Below, piece after piece: positions 33,339-41,900 of a DNA stretch of 61,169 bases (position 1 is its first letter; each line of letters opens with the position of its first letter). The stretch is from a virus. The notes under the pieces are model-generated. The model was not told the DNA's origin. It saw only the letters and a program-made list of their open reading frames with translations, and ran no database searches. The DNA lies in IMG/VR virus record IMGVR_UViG_3300046758_000288, positions 1-61,169 of that record. One strand, given 5' to 3'. A program made the translations under genes and the position numbers.

Positions 33339-34346
33339 ATGAAAGTACTCATTGCCCTATTATCACTAGCATTGCTAGGCGGGTGTGCTATGAATCCTAG
33401 TTTACAAACGTTAAGAGATTCAGAGACGTCACCTGTAGTACAGGAATCACCAATCGCAGAACGATTAGAAGATGTACCTGTAATTGATGGACCCAAGATT
33501 ACAATAGCTGTTTATAGTTTTAGTGATAAAACAGGACAGCGAAAACCAAGCGATGCTGTATCAAATTTGAGTTCAGCAGTAACACAAGGTGGTGAAGTTT
33601 GGGTAATCAAAGCTCTGCAAGATATAGGAAACGAAGGGTGGTTCGAAGTAGTTGAACGAGTAGGGATGGATAATCTCATTAAAGAAAGACAACTTATTCG
33701 ACAAACACGTGAGCAGTACGAAGGCAAAGAAGCTACTAATTTACAGCCGTTGTTATTCGCAGGGCTTATTTTAGAGGGAGGCATAATTGGGTATGACAGC
33801 AATGTTGCTGTTGGAGGTGCAGGCGCAAGATGGCTAGGCGTTGGTTCTCAAACTCAATACAGAATAGATACCGTTACTATAGCATTAAGAATTGTTAGTG
33901 TAAGTACGGGGAAGGTGCTTTTAAGCATAGCAACTGAAAAAACGATTGCAAGCCATCAGTCCGGAGCGGACATATTTAAGTTCCTAGATATGGGGACTAG
34001 ATTGTTAGAAACTGAGATAGGATTTTCAGTTAACGAACCGGTAAACTACGCTACAAGGGCTGCCATCGAGCAGGCAGTAGTTGAGTTAGTTTACGAAGGA
34101 GAAAAAAAGGGACTTTGGAAGTTTAAAGATAGAACATACACAGGAACATTACCTGCAACTAGACCATTAAAACTAAGCGAAGCATTAGAAAAATGGCCAG
34201 ATCAAAGATTGTATTGTGATGCAACTGATATGTGTTATCCGGCAACGGCTAAAGATAACAACCAAATGAGGGATAATAATGAAGTTAAAGATGTTAACAT
34301 TGTCGTTGATGACACTGCTAATGACGACTCCGGCTCTGGCGAATGA
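33339..34346 (+). CDS. csgG: Curli export lipoprotein CsgG-like
   Basis: Outer-membrane channel of curli (type VIII) secretion. 335 residues from ATG 33339. Lipobox LLGGC places the lipid-bearing Cys at 16. ITIAVYSFSDKTGQRKP, WFEVVERVGMDNLIKERQLI, LQPLLFAGLILEGGIIGYDS and TVTIALRIVSVSTGKVLLSI follow CsgG closely. The C-terminal extension (from about 275, acidic and low complexity near the end) is longer than in E. coli (277 residues). Its end overlaps the signal peptide of the first curlin-like gene by 68 bases. Confidence 0.92.
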   Translation: MKVLIALLSLALLGGCAMNPSLQTLRDSETSPVVQESPIAERLEDVPVIDGPKITIAVYSFSDKTGQRKPSDAVSNLSSAVTQGGEVWVIKALQDIGNEGWFEVVERVGMDNLIKERQLIRQTREQYEGKEATNLQPLLFAGLILEGGIIGYDSNVAVGGAGARWLGVGSQTQYRIDTVTIALRIVSVSTGKVLLSIATEKTIASHQSGADIFKFLDMGTRLLETEIGFSVNEPVNYATRAAIEQAVVELVYEGEKKGLWKFKDRTYTGTLPATRPLKLSEALEKWPDQRLYCDATDMCYPATAKDNNQMRDNNEVKDVNIVVDDTANDDSGSGE

Positions 34347-35031
34347 TATCTATATTACACAAGTAGGTGATAATTTAGATTTAGACATTACACAAGACGG
34401 GTCTGATAACCAGTTTGGTGATAGCACTACCGGTGTTTCACTAGCAGGTGACGGCATGGTGTTCTCAATTACACAAACGGGCGACAGCAATGATATTGCG
34501 GCAGTTATTAATGGTGATTCATATACTGGTACATGGGTATTTACTGGTAACACAAACGTAGTAGATTTTAAATGTGACAGTCTAGGTACCGCAGGTGCAG
34601 GCAACTGTGAATCTGTTGATCTTGATATTACTACTACAGGTGATGACAATACTTTTAAATTTTATATAGGCGAAAACTCAGACGCTGAAGGGGCTGATGT
34701 AACATTTACTGTTACTGGCGACGACAACGTAGTTGATGCTGATATAGATGGTATAGATTCAACTGTAACCGTTGTAGTAAACAACAGTACTAGTTTACAC
34801 TCTGGTGGTGCTACTAGTGCAACTGACAATACCTTAAGTTCAACTAATGCAGGTAACATTATTGATATAGACGTAGATGGTGCTGGTGATGCAAACGGAC
34901 ACTTGATAGACTTAACAGTCACAGGTGGAGGTAATGTATTCACTATTACACAAAGCGGCACAGGCGATAACGTAATTGATGCAACTTTTACAACTGAAGG
35001 TAGTACAGTAGACATTACGCAGAGCGATTAG
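34279..35031 (+). CDS. Curlin-repeat secreted protein (first copy)
   Basis: 250 residues. Signal peptide ending ALA before NDIYITQVGD. Repeats of the curlin type (I-x-Q-x-G-D/S-x-N): ITQVGDNLDLDITQDGSDNQ, ITQTGDSNDIAAVI, VTGDDNVVDADI, ITQSGTGDNVID. Very acidic and Asn/Gly/Thr rich, as expected for an extracellular beta-solenoid. It is longer than CsgA (151 residues) and has irregular repeats. Probable substrate of the CsgG channel. The start overlaps csgG by 68 bases. Confidence 0.8.
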   Translation: MKLKMLTLSLMTLLMTTPALANDIYITQVGDNLDLDITQDGSDNQFGDSTTGVSLAGDGMVFSITQTGDSNDIAAVINGDSYTGTWVFTGNTNVVDFKCDSLGTAGAGNCESVDLDITTTGDDNTFKFYIGENSDAEGADVTFTVTGDDNVVDADIDGIDSTVTVVVNNSTSLHSGGATSATDNTLSSTNAGNIIDIDVDGAGDANGHLIDLTVTGGGNVFTITQSGTGDNVIDATFTTEGSTVDITQSD

Positions 35032-35032
35032 T

Positions 35033-36169
35033 ATGAAAATACTAATTCTCGTTTTATCCGTTTTTCTGGCTAGTTCAACGTTGGCGAATGCCCAAATAGG
35101 CACCGTAACAGAACTTAACGGAGTTGGACAGATAAAACGTGACAAGGATATAATAGGCAACGACACAGGCACGTCTGTTGAACAAATGGACGAAGCAATT
35201 ACAGAAAAGGGCAGGATGCGTATTGACTTTGTTGATGACACACGATTAGATGTTGTTGATCATAGCAGAGTAGTTATTGACGAATTTATATACGATCCTG
35301 CTACAGGCACAGGGAAACTAGATATTAGAGCAAGCATTGGTGCTGTTCGATATGCTAGTGGACAGATTGCCAAAAACTCAAGACAGCAAGTAAGATTAAG
35401 AACTCCAACAGCAACTATTTCTGTACGTGGCACAGACTTTGCTATGATTGTAAATGAAATTGGCGAAAGTTATGTAACATTACTACCTAGTTGCGAATAT
35501 GACGGAATGGGCAACGAGCTCGAATGTGTAACCGGAGAAATTAAAGTAGAAAATGACGGCGGCTATGTTATTATGAATCAAGCATTTCAAATGACTCGTG
35601 TTAATAGTTACAGCCAGCGTCCTAGTCCTCCTGTTATTGTTGACCTTACCGAACCACAGATTACAGGTATGCTTATAGTAAGACGCAAAGATCCTATTAC
35701 TACAGCACAAGAAAAAGTATATCTAGAACAAAGAAAAACAGACATATTAAGTTTTGATTTTTTAAAGTTTGACGAATTAGAACAAGATGAACTTGTAGAC
35801 AGCATCAAAGACATATGGGTAACAGAGTTAGATAGAGGTGCTGACTATTATCTACGTGAACAGTTGCTAAATATGATTGACGAGTTAAACAAGGCCTTAT
35901 TAAAAAGTTTTCAAGATGAGCTACAAAAACAAAACGAAGAATTTTTTAAAGATAGAGCGTTAGGCTACGATGAAGATACAGGCATGTTTATAGATTTTGA
36001 AGATCCGATGTGGCACATACGCAGACAGGATGTTAGTATAGAGAATACAATAGACATATATCTACACAACGAGTATGGATATAAACTTAATATAGAGCAG
36101 GGTGATGAAGCAGTATACGATTATATGCTTGGCGTTGGCAACAACAATATTAATATCAAACAACGCTAG
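35033..36169 (+). CDS. Secreted FecR-domain protein
   Basis: 378 residues. Signal peptide (LILVLSVFLASSTLANA), then a FecR-type domain: DTRLDVVDHSRVVIDEFIYD, LDIRASIGAVRYASGQIA and TPTATISVRGTDFAMIV. Two Cys residues (PSCEYDGM, ELECVTG) may pair. The C-terminal half is helical and charged. Such periplasmic FecR proteins bind ligands or wall polymers and differ from cytoplasmic anti-sigma FecR. It lies between the two curlin genes and ends by overlapping the second, so it is part of the curli-like operon. Confidence 0.8.
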   Translation: MKILILVLSVFLASSTLANAQIGTVTELNGVGQIKRDKDIIGNDTGTSVEQMDEAITEKGRMRIDFVDDTRLDVVDHSRVVIDEFIYDPATGTGKLDIRASIGAVRYASGQIAKNSRQQVRLRTPTATISVRGTDFAMIVNEIGESYVTLLPSCEYDGMGNELECVTGEIKVENDGGYVIMNQAFQMTRVNSYSQRPSPPVIVDLTEPQITGMLIVRRKDPITTAQEKVYLEQRKTDILSFDFLKFDELEQDELVDSIKDIWVTELDRGADYYLREQLLNMIDELNKALLKSFQDELQKQNEEFFKDRALGYDEDTGMFIDFEDPMWHIRRQDVSIENTIDIYLHNEYGYKLNIEQGDEAVYDYMLGVGNNNINIKQR

Positions 36170-36818
36170 GGCAAATGACATTTATATCAACCAAGTAGGT
36201 GACAACTTGGAAATGCAAGTTATACAAGATGGCGATAACAACTATTTCCAGTATTGTACAAACGGCAATGATTCAAATTGTAAAGATGTAAACGGCAACG
36301 CACACGGTCGGGCAGACGGATTTACTAGTGACGATGCTATAGTGAATAGTGGTACAGTTGGCAACGATAATAAAGTTGTTGTAGCACACGCTACTGGAAC
36401 AGGCAATAATAACATCAATGAAACAAACATTGGAATCATAGGTGATCGCAACAAAGTACAAAACTTCTTTTCAAACCACAGTAGTGGAAGCCACAATTAT
36501 AGTAATCAAGATTGGGGCGGTACTAAAGAAACTAATATTATGATTACAGGCGATGACAATTATGTAAAGGTTGACAGCGATAGTTATGGAGAAGTATATA
36601 GTGAGATTGAAGTAACTGGTGATGACAACAGTGTAATACTATGGCAAAGGTCAATGAATAATAGTGCTTCAATAGACGTAACCAATGCAGGCGGCCCTAG
36701 TACTGTTACTGTTCATCAACTTGGTAGTAGTTACCAAGACACAGGATTAAACACATACGGTATTTCACAGACATGCGCTAATGCCAATGGTTGTTCAGTC
36801 ACTGTGACGCAAAACTAA
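36105..36818 (+). CDS. Curlin-repeat secreted protein (second copy)
   Basis: 237 residues from ATG 36105 (GTG 36102 is the codon before). Signal peptide ending ARA before NDIYINQVGDN, the same mature start as the first copy. Repeats include QVIQDGDNNYF, GTVGNDNKVVV, ITGDDNYVKVD, VTGDDNSVILW. Cys residues occur in two places (YCTNGNDSNCKD, CANANGC). Its signal peptide is encoded inside the end of the FecR gene, as for the csgG/first curlin pair. Probably forms mixed fibers or a nucleator/subunit pair with the first copy. Confidence 0.8.
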   Translation: MKQYTIICLALATTILISNNARANDIYINQVGDNLEMQVIQDGDNNYFQYCTNGNDSNCKDVNGNAHGRADGFTSDDAIVNSGTVGNDNKVVVAHATGTGNNNINETNIGIIGDRNKVQNFFSNHSSGSHNYSNQDWGGTKETNIMITGDDNYVKVDSDSYGEVYSEIEVTGDDNSVILWQRSMNNSASIDVTNAGGPSTVTVHQLGSSYQDTGLNTYGISQTCANANGCSVTVTQN

Positions 36819-36851
36819 ATAAATACTACTGACAGAGGGCAATACTGTCAG
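36815..36851 (+). promoter_or_regulatory. Late-type box with following hairpin
   Basis: CTAAATAAATA overlapping the curlin stop, then stem CTGACAG (36829-36835) / CTGTCAG (36845-36851). The next gene starts at GTG 36865. Confidence 0.55.
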
Positions 36852-36864
36852 AAAGTAGGGCGTA

Positions 36865-37347
36865 GTGATAGATCCAATTACAGCGATTGCTGGAGCAACC
36901 GCGGCGTTCAACACAATAAAGCAAGGCTTTGCAGTTGGACGTGACATAGAATCAATGGCTGGCGATCTCGGAAGATGGATGGGAGCAGTCAGTGATATCA
37001 AAAAAGCAGAGGAACTCAATAAAAAACCTCCGCTATTCAAAAAACTTTTCCAAGCAGGTAGTGTTGAAGAAGAAGCAATGCAAATCTTTATGGCTAAAAA
37101 GAAAGCCCAAGATATGCGAGAAGAACTGAAACAGATTATTAGTTTTACTAGAGGTCCAAGTGCTTGGGAAGAACTTCTAAAAACAGAAGCAGACATCCGT
37201 AAGAAAAGACAAAAAGCAATATACGATCAAGAAGAAAGACAAAGAGCATTTATTGAAGGAACTGCCATTGTTATAGGACTTTTGATATTAGTTGGAGGAG
37301 TATTAGCGTTATTTTGGTTTGTAGCAAAAGCGAGGGGCATGATATAG
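36865..37347 (+). CDS. Conserved phage membrane-anchored protein
   Basis: 160 residues, GTG start after AGGGCG. N-terminus MIDPITAIAGATAAFNTIKQ is weakly hydrophobic; a long helical middle follows; a C-terminal membrane helix (AIVIGLLILVGGVLALFWFV) ends it. Similar proteins are common in marine T4-like phages with no assigned role. A late-type box with a hairpin precedes it. Confidence 0.6.
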   Translation: MIDPITAIAGATAAFNTIKQGFAVGRDIESMAGDLGRWMGAVSDIKKAEELNKKPPLFKKLFQAGSVEEEAMQIFMAKKKAQDMREELKQIISFTRGPSAWEELLKTEADIRKKRQKAIYDQEERQRAFIEGTAIVIGLLILVGGVLALFWFVAKARGMI

Positions 37348-37350
37348 ATA

Positions 37351-37572
37351 ATGGTATACAAATACCAAGACTACATATACGTACACGATTATGGTCGCGG
37401 CAAACTTTACAAAGGAGATCATTTACTTTTTAAAGGAAATGCTTGGAGCGGCATTATAGAGTTTCTCAATGCTACAAACAATGCTTCAGAAGTAAGAGAA
37501 ATGTTCAAAGCTCAACTTGAACAGCGCGAAGTAGTAAAATTTAGACAACATCAAGGAAACATAGAAAAATGA
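37351..37572 (+). CDS. Small conserved phage protein
   Basis: 73 residues; beta N-terminal half (YKYQDYIYVHDYGRGKLYKG) and helical C-terminal half. Starts 3 bases after the previous stop and overlaps the next gene by 4. Function unknown. Confidence 0.5.
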   Translation: MVYKYQDYIYVHDYGRGKLYKGDHLLFKGNAWSGIIEFLNATNNASEVREMFKAQLEQREVVKFRQHQGNIEK

Positions 37573-37787
37573 TACACGCATTTATGCTAGTAGTACTATT
37601 AGGTGGTGAGATACAACCGAGCCCTATGTATTTTAGAAGTATTGATGTTTGTCAATATTATGCTAAACGTATACCGAGACAGTATGGTAACTACGGATCA
37701 AAGTATCTAATACCGGCAGAGCATAGAATTACAGCATATTGTAAGCCTGTAAAGGTTCAAGATGGTCCATACATATACGATCACTAA
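37569..37787 (+). CDS. Small exported or membrane protein
   Basis: 72 residues. Hydrophobic N-terminus (HAFMLVVLLGGEI) could be a signal; the rest has Cys residues (DVCQYYAKRI, AYCKPV) suited to a periplasmic disulfide. ATGA overlap with the previous gene. Family unknown. Confidence 0.45.
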   Translation: MIHAFMLVVLLGGEIQPSPMYFRSIDVCQYYAKRIPRQYGNYGSKYLIPAEHRITAYCKPVKVQDGPYIYDH

Positions 37788-37793
37788 TAAATA
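37787..37793 (+). promoter_or_regulatory. Late-type promoter box
   Basis: ATAAATA overlapping the previous stop, 34 bases before the cyclase start. Confidence 0.5.
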
Positions 37794-37827
37794 GAGTTAT
37801 AAAACAAAAGTTAATAGGAATTTAAAA

Positions 37828-39882
37828 ATGAAAAGATTACTAAGCCCTTGGTGGGCATTATTAACACTAGGGGTATTAGTATATGCGTTTGCAAATCCTA
37901 ATAATTTTTTGCAAAGTATCAAACTAAATTACTTTGATCAACTGATTATTAATCAAGAACCAACGCAAAACAATATCTTTGTAGCAGAAATTGACGATGC
38001 TACTATAGACAAGTTTGGACAATATCCTTTTCCAAGACACATATACTCAAACATTATTATTGACTTATATGACAAAGGAGCAGGGCTAGTTGTATGGAAT
38101 ATAATGATGCCCGAAGCAGACCGATTAGGTGGTGACGCTGATCTTGCAACAACAATGAGTCAGCTACCAGTTATACTAGCAAGTCGTCCCAGCGACAAAA
38201 CAAAGAACGAACCTATAAATCCTGGGGCCGCAATATTACAAGCACAGTTTTTAGATCGCATATTACCATACGGCGGTATTATTGCAAATATTCCAGAACT
38301 TGAAAATAATAGTGTTGGGGCAGGAATCGTTTCAACTGAGCCGGAGATAGATGGTGTTGTAAGACGCATGCCAACTGTCGCTGTCGTAGACGGTACACTA
38401 TATCCTAGCCTAGCATTAGAAACTCTACGTGTTATTGCAGGCGATCCTAATTTCCAAATTAAACTTAATCAGTTTGGTATTGAAAAAATGCGTATACCAA
38501 ACTTTGGTCCAATACCTACTGACTCAGAAGGGCGTGTATGGATAGACTGGAGTCAACGTTCTAATCGTATAAGCGTAACTGACTTATATAAAGAAGATGG
38601 TATAATGTCATTTCAAGGTGCAATAGTAATAGTAGATGTTACAGCAACAGGTGTAGCAAACCCTGTTCCAACAGCAATAGGCGCACAATATGCAGGAACT
38701 ACACAAGCGGCTGTACTAGGTACAATGTTTAATGGTACAAATATACAGCGTCCTGATTGGGCACCTGATGCAGAACTGTTAGCACTAGCTATAGGTGGGT
38801 TATTGCTTATACTACTCAGCCGTTGGATGTGGTTAGGTCTTGTTACAACAGTTGTAATGATAGGCGGAGTTGTACCTTACAGCATATATGCGTACACAAC
38901 AGAAAAGTTTCTTTTAGATGTTACAGCACCTGTTATAGTATTTGTAATAATTGCATTGCAAGTATATGGTATCAAATTTGTACGAGAATTCTTAGAAAAG
39001 CAAGCAATAAAGAAACAGTTCGCAGGATACGCATCACCTACTGTAGTACGCTTATTACAGGAAAATCCGGCACTTATTAAAGACGGTATGAAACGAGAAG
39101 TAAGCATACTGTTCTCAGACTTGCGTGGCTTTACTCCACTAGGTGAATCATTTGGTGATGACGTAAAAGGACTTACCAAAATAATGAATGGCTATATGGA
39201 TGCGATTACACAACCGGTGCTAGACGCAGACGGAATGATAATCAAGTATATTGGTGATGCTAGTATGCACATACACAACGCACCTATAGATGATCCTCAT
39301 CATCCACGAACCGCAGTGGAGACAGGATTATTAATGTTAAAAGCGGTGGAGAAGTTTAATGATAAAATTACAGCAGAAGGACGACCACCTGTCGGTATGG
39401 GTGCGGGAATCAATACAGGACTGGGCTATCTTGGAGAAATGGGTAGCACCGCAAGACATTCGTACGATGTACTTGGAGACGCAGTCAGTACCGCCGCAAG
39501 AATCGAAAGCAAATGTAAAGAATACGGATGTCTACTCTTAGTTGGAGATGCAACTTATCAACAAACTAAAGACAACTTCTTTTACTTAAAGGTAGATGAC
39601 TTGCAAGTAAAAGGTAAAAGTGTAGGATTAAGTATATACACTGTACTTGATGTTAAAGGAACACACGCCCAAAAGAAAAGTCAAGAAATGCACGAGCGTA
39701 TGCACGATGCATATAGATCACAGAAGTTTGATGAAGCAATATATATTTGCGAAAGATTAAAACGTCATTTTGATGGCAAGATGGAAGGCTATTATGACAT
39801 GTGGATTGAACGTTGTGAGTTCCAAAAAACTCAAGATTTACCGTCTGATTGGAATGGTGTGTTTATTGCTACAAGTAAGTAG
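37828..39882 (+). CDS. CHASE2-domain class III nucleotidyl cyclase
   Basis: 684 residues. An N-terminal helix, a CHASE2 sensor (about 40-300; FVAEIDDATIDKFGQYPFPR, VVWNIMMPEADRLGG), three membrane helices at about 314-385, then a class III catalytic domain. VSILFSDLRGFTPL and IKYIGDASMHIHNAP give both metal-binding Asp residues and the adenine-selecting Lys. DVLGDAVSTAARIESK has the transition-state Arg but Ser where Asn is usual. It would make cAMP (or another cyclic nucleotide) in response to a periplasmic signal. It follows the curli-like genes. A membrane cyclase is very unusual for a phage. Confidence 0.88.
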   Translation: MKRLLSPWWALLTLGVLVYAFANPNNFLQSIKLNYFDQLIINQEPTQNNIFVAEIDDATIDKFGQYPFPRHIYSNIIIDLYDKGAGLVVWNIMMPEADRLGGDADLATTMSQLPVILASRPSDKTKNEPINPGAAILQAQFLDRILPYGGIIANIPELENNSVGAGIVSTEPEIDGVVRRMPTVAVVDGTLYPSLALETLRVIAGDPNFQIKLNQFGIEKMRIPNFGPIPTDSEGRVWIDWSQRSNRISVTDLYKEDGIMSFQGAIVIVDVTATGVANPVPTAIGAQYAGTTQAAVLGTMFNGTNIQRPDWAPDAELLALAIGGLLLILLSRWMWLGLVTTVVMIGGVVPYSIYAYTTEKFLLDVTAPVIVFVIIALQVYGIKFVREFLEKQAIKKQFAGYASPTVVRLLQENPALIKDGMKREVSILFSDLRGFTPLGESFGDDVKGLTKIMNGYMDAITQPVLDADGMIIKYIGDASMHIHNAPIDDPHHPRTAVETGLLMLKAVEKFNDKITAEGRPPVGMGAGINTGLGYLGEMGSTARHSYDVLGDAVSTAARIESKCKEYGCLLLVGDATYQQTKDNFFYLKVDDLQVKGKSVGLSIYTVLDVKGTHAQKKSQEMHERMHDAYRSQKFDEAIYICERLKRHFDGKMEGYYDMWIERCEFQKTQDLPSDWNGVFIATSK

Positions 39883-40063
39883 TAGCAAGACACACAGTGG
39901 TTGCTAATAAACTTAGTATCAACGCACCAATACCAATACCACACACCCAATCACTATTGGCCCGTACCATTTCGCTAATAGTTTCCAAGGCACTGTTGAC
40001 CGGTGTGGGTAATTGTAAATTACTTTTTTCCACTTTTATTCCCCGTAGAGTTGAAGGTGTCAT
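39869..40063 (-). CDS. Small membrane protein (minus strand)
   Basis: 64 residues, C-terminal hydrophobic helix (VCGIGIGALILSLLATTVCL). Converges on the cyclase (14-base overlap) and overlaps the upstream minus-strand gene by 44 bases, so the start is uncertain. A later ATG near 39967 would leave mainly the helix. Confidence 0.4.
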   Translation of the reverse strand: MTPSTLRGIKVEKSNLQLPTPVNSALETISEMVRANSDWVCGIGIGALILSLLATTVCLATTYL

Positions 40064-40385
40064 TATCTAAATCAGTGTATTTTTGAACTATTTCTTCTAA
40101 CTCTTTTCGTTTCTCTTTGTTAAGTTTTGCTTCATTTTCTAAAACCATACTTAACTTGGTATTCATTCTTATCATGTCATTGTCTAACATACGCACACGA
40201 TCAACAAGTTTGATTAATGTACCCATTGTTTCTCCTATAACAGGATCAATTACAGTTGTTACCCATTGCCAGATAAAGTAGATAAAATAACCCATGCCTA
40301 TAGCGGCAATAATAGGAAATCCATAGTCACTTACCATTGAACCAATTGTGGTTCCTTGTTCTATAACTACTGTTGGATTTTCCAT
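40020..40385 (-). CDS. Membrane protein with cytoplasmic coiled coil (minus strand)
   Basis: 121 residues. One hydrophobic helix at about 22-44 (YGFPIIAAIGMGYFIYFIWQ), then a long charged coiled coil. Layout matches the preceding gene in this minus-strand group, suggesting duplication. Small proteins of this plan include phage holins of the BhlA type, but that is only a suggestion. Confidence 0.55.
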   Translation of the reverse strand: MENPTVVIEQGTTIGSMVSDYGFPIIAAIGMGYFIYFIWQWVTTVIDPVIGETMGTLIKLVDRVRMLDNDMIRMNTKLSMVLENEAKLNKEKRKELEEIVQKYTDLDNDTFNSTGNKSGKK

Positions 40386-40664
40386 CTAGTCTCTCCTAGC
40401 ATCGTCTTTACCTTCATTGGCAGCGATTCTATCTACATTAGGTTTAATGTCTAAAGCATGGCTTAGGAGAGCATCAATTTTTACTAAATCATTATTCATA
40501 GTCTGTACTCGGTTGTCGAGTTGACCTATAATGTTTTTTAATGTTGTTACTGAGTCGGTTACACCTGCTAGGATAAATTTTAGGGTTAGAAAAACAAACC
40601 CACCTGCGGCTAGTGCTCCTGCTATAGGAAAACCGACTTCCCCAACAAGTGTTAGAAAGTCCAT
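40386..40664 (-). CDS. Membrane protein with coiled coil (minus strand)
   Basis: 92 residues from the ATG ending at 40664; a TTG two codons earlier is possible but too close to GAGGG. N-terminal helix (EVGFPIAGALAAGGFVFLTL), then a coiled coil (LKNIIGQLDNRVQTMNNDLV). The shared GFPI motif links it to the next gene on this strand, whose start lies directly after its stop. Confidence 0.6.
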   Translation of the reverse strand: MDFLTLVGEVGFPIAGALAAGGFVFLTLKFILAGVTDSVTTLKNIIGQLDNRVQTMNNDLVKIDALLSHALDIKPNVDRIAANEGKDDARRD

Positions 40665-40710
40665 ATTCAAACGCCCTCACGCTTTGCTTATATAACAGTA
40701 TTTATGTTAG

Positions 40711-40717
40711 ATAAATA
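40711..40717 (+). promoter_or_regulatory. Late-type box
   Basis: ATAAATA 4 bases before ATG 40722; spacing is tight for a promoter of this gene. Confidence 0.3.
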
Positions 40718-40721
40718 TTTT

Positions 40722-41300
40722 ATGAAGCACACTTATACATTTTTTTTCACAATATTATTCACTGGATGCAGTACATATCTACTTTCCGATCCTACTACAG
40801 AAGCCGCAACAATAGAAGTTAATAAAAATAATCCTTTAATACAAGCAAATGACTATTTAGGTTATCATGAAGATACGCACCGAGCTGAAATAGAAGAATT
40901 TACAGGAGTTGATCCTGTTTATACTCAATGGTGTGCGGCATTTGTAAATGCCGTACTAGAAGAAAGTAACTTAGCAAGTCTAAACACTCCCGGTGCTAGT
41001 CATTGTCAAAGTTGCAAGGAAAATTTACCACACCCTTATCCTTTGACTGCACGAAGTTTTTTGCACTACGGTATTTCTATATCTAAAGAAGATGTAATGC
41101 CCGGCGACCTAGTTATATTTCCTAGAGGTAATGAAGTATGGAAGGGACATGTTGGATTTTATTTACGTACAGTAGAAGTAAACGGAGTTGAATACTATTG
41201 GATACTAGGTGGAAATCAAAGTAACAAAGTTAGTGTAGTATTATATAGATCTTCAAAAGCCTTAGGTATTAGACGCCCAGTAAAATTAATTAATGGTTGA
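40722..41300 (+). CDS. CHAP-like cell wall peptidase lipoprotein
   Basis: 192 residues from ATG 40722. FFFTILFTGCS is a lipoprotein signal with Cys at about 13. TQWCAAFVNAVLEES has the catalytic Cys of CHAP/NlpC-type proteins (TIGR02594-like), and MPGDLVIFPRG with GHVGFYL contains the catalytic His. An in-frame ATG at 40704 would hide the signal. It likely cleaves peptide cross-links in the wall from the outer membrane side. Could help lysis together with the SleB-type enzyme at 20823. Confidence 0.75.
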   Translation: MKHTYTFFFTILFTGCSTYLLSDPTTEAATIEVNKNNPLIQANDYLGYHEDTHRAEIEEFTGVDPVYTQWCAAFVNAVLEESNLASLNTPGASHCQSCKENLPHPYPLTARSFLHYGISISKEDVMPGDLVIFPRGNEVWKGHVGFYLRTVEVNGVEYYWILGGNQSNKVSVVLYRSSKALGIRRPVKLING

Positions 41301-41325
41301 CATATCTCTAAAAAGGTGTTAGTAT
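41297..41325 (+). promoter_or_regulatory. Sigma-70-like promoter
   Basis: TTGACA 41297-41302, 17 bases, TAGTAT 41320-41325, overlapping the previous stop and upstream of the peroxiredoxin gene. Confidence 0.7.
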
Positions 41326-41351
41326 ATACATATTGACTAAGGAGAATATAT

Positions 41352-41900
41352 ATGATCGAAGGTTTTAAGTTACCTCAGGTAACATTTAAAACACGGGTCC
41401 GAGATGATAGTATTGACGGCCCAAACCCTTTCCGTTGGGAAGACAAAACTACTGATGATTATTTTAAAGGAAAACGAGTAGTACTTTTCAGTTTACCAGG
41501 TGCATTTACACCTACCTGCTCAACATATCAATTACCAGGTTTTGAAGAAAACTACAATAAGATTAAATCTTTTGGAGTTGACGAAATCTATTGTATGAGT
41601 GTTAATGATGCATTTGTTATGAATGCATGGGCAAAAGCACAGTGTATTGAACGTGTGAAAGTTATTCCAGATGGCTCAGGAAACTTTACAAGATTCATGG
41701 GTATGCTTATTGGTAAAAACCATTTAGGCTTTGGTTTACGCAGTTGGCGATACATGGCAATTATCAACGATGGTGTTGTAGAGAAATGGTGGCAAGAGCC
41801 AGGCATCAACAACGATGGGGTTGACGATGATCCGTATGTGGCATCAACACCTGAAAACTGTATTACATATTTAGATAACGAAGAAATAACAATTGACTAG
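41352..41900 (+). CDS. Peroxiredoxin (Prx5-like)
   Basis: Reduces peroxides through a reactive Cys. 182 residues. LFSLPGAFTPTCSTYQLPGF contains the peroxidatic Cys (C56) in P-x-x-x-T-x-x-C. A second Cys in WAKAQCIERVKVIPDGSG may be the resolving one. The end of the domain (RYMAIINDGVVEKWWQEPG) fits Prx5. The early-type promoter suggests expression soon after infection, perhaps to protect the host during takeover. It overlaps the next gene by 8 bases. Confidence 0.9.
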   Translation: MIEGFKLPQVTFKTRVRDDSIDGPNPFRWEDKTTDDYFKGKRVVLFSLPGAFTPTCSTYQLPGFEENYNKIKSFGVDEIYCMSVNDAFVMNAWAKAQCIERVKVIPDGSGNFTRFMGMLIGKNHLGFGLRSWRYMAIINDGVVEKWWQEPGINNDGVDDDPYVASTPENCITYLDNEEITID

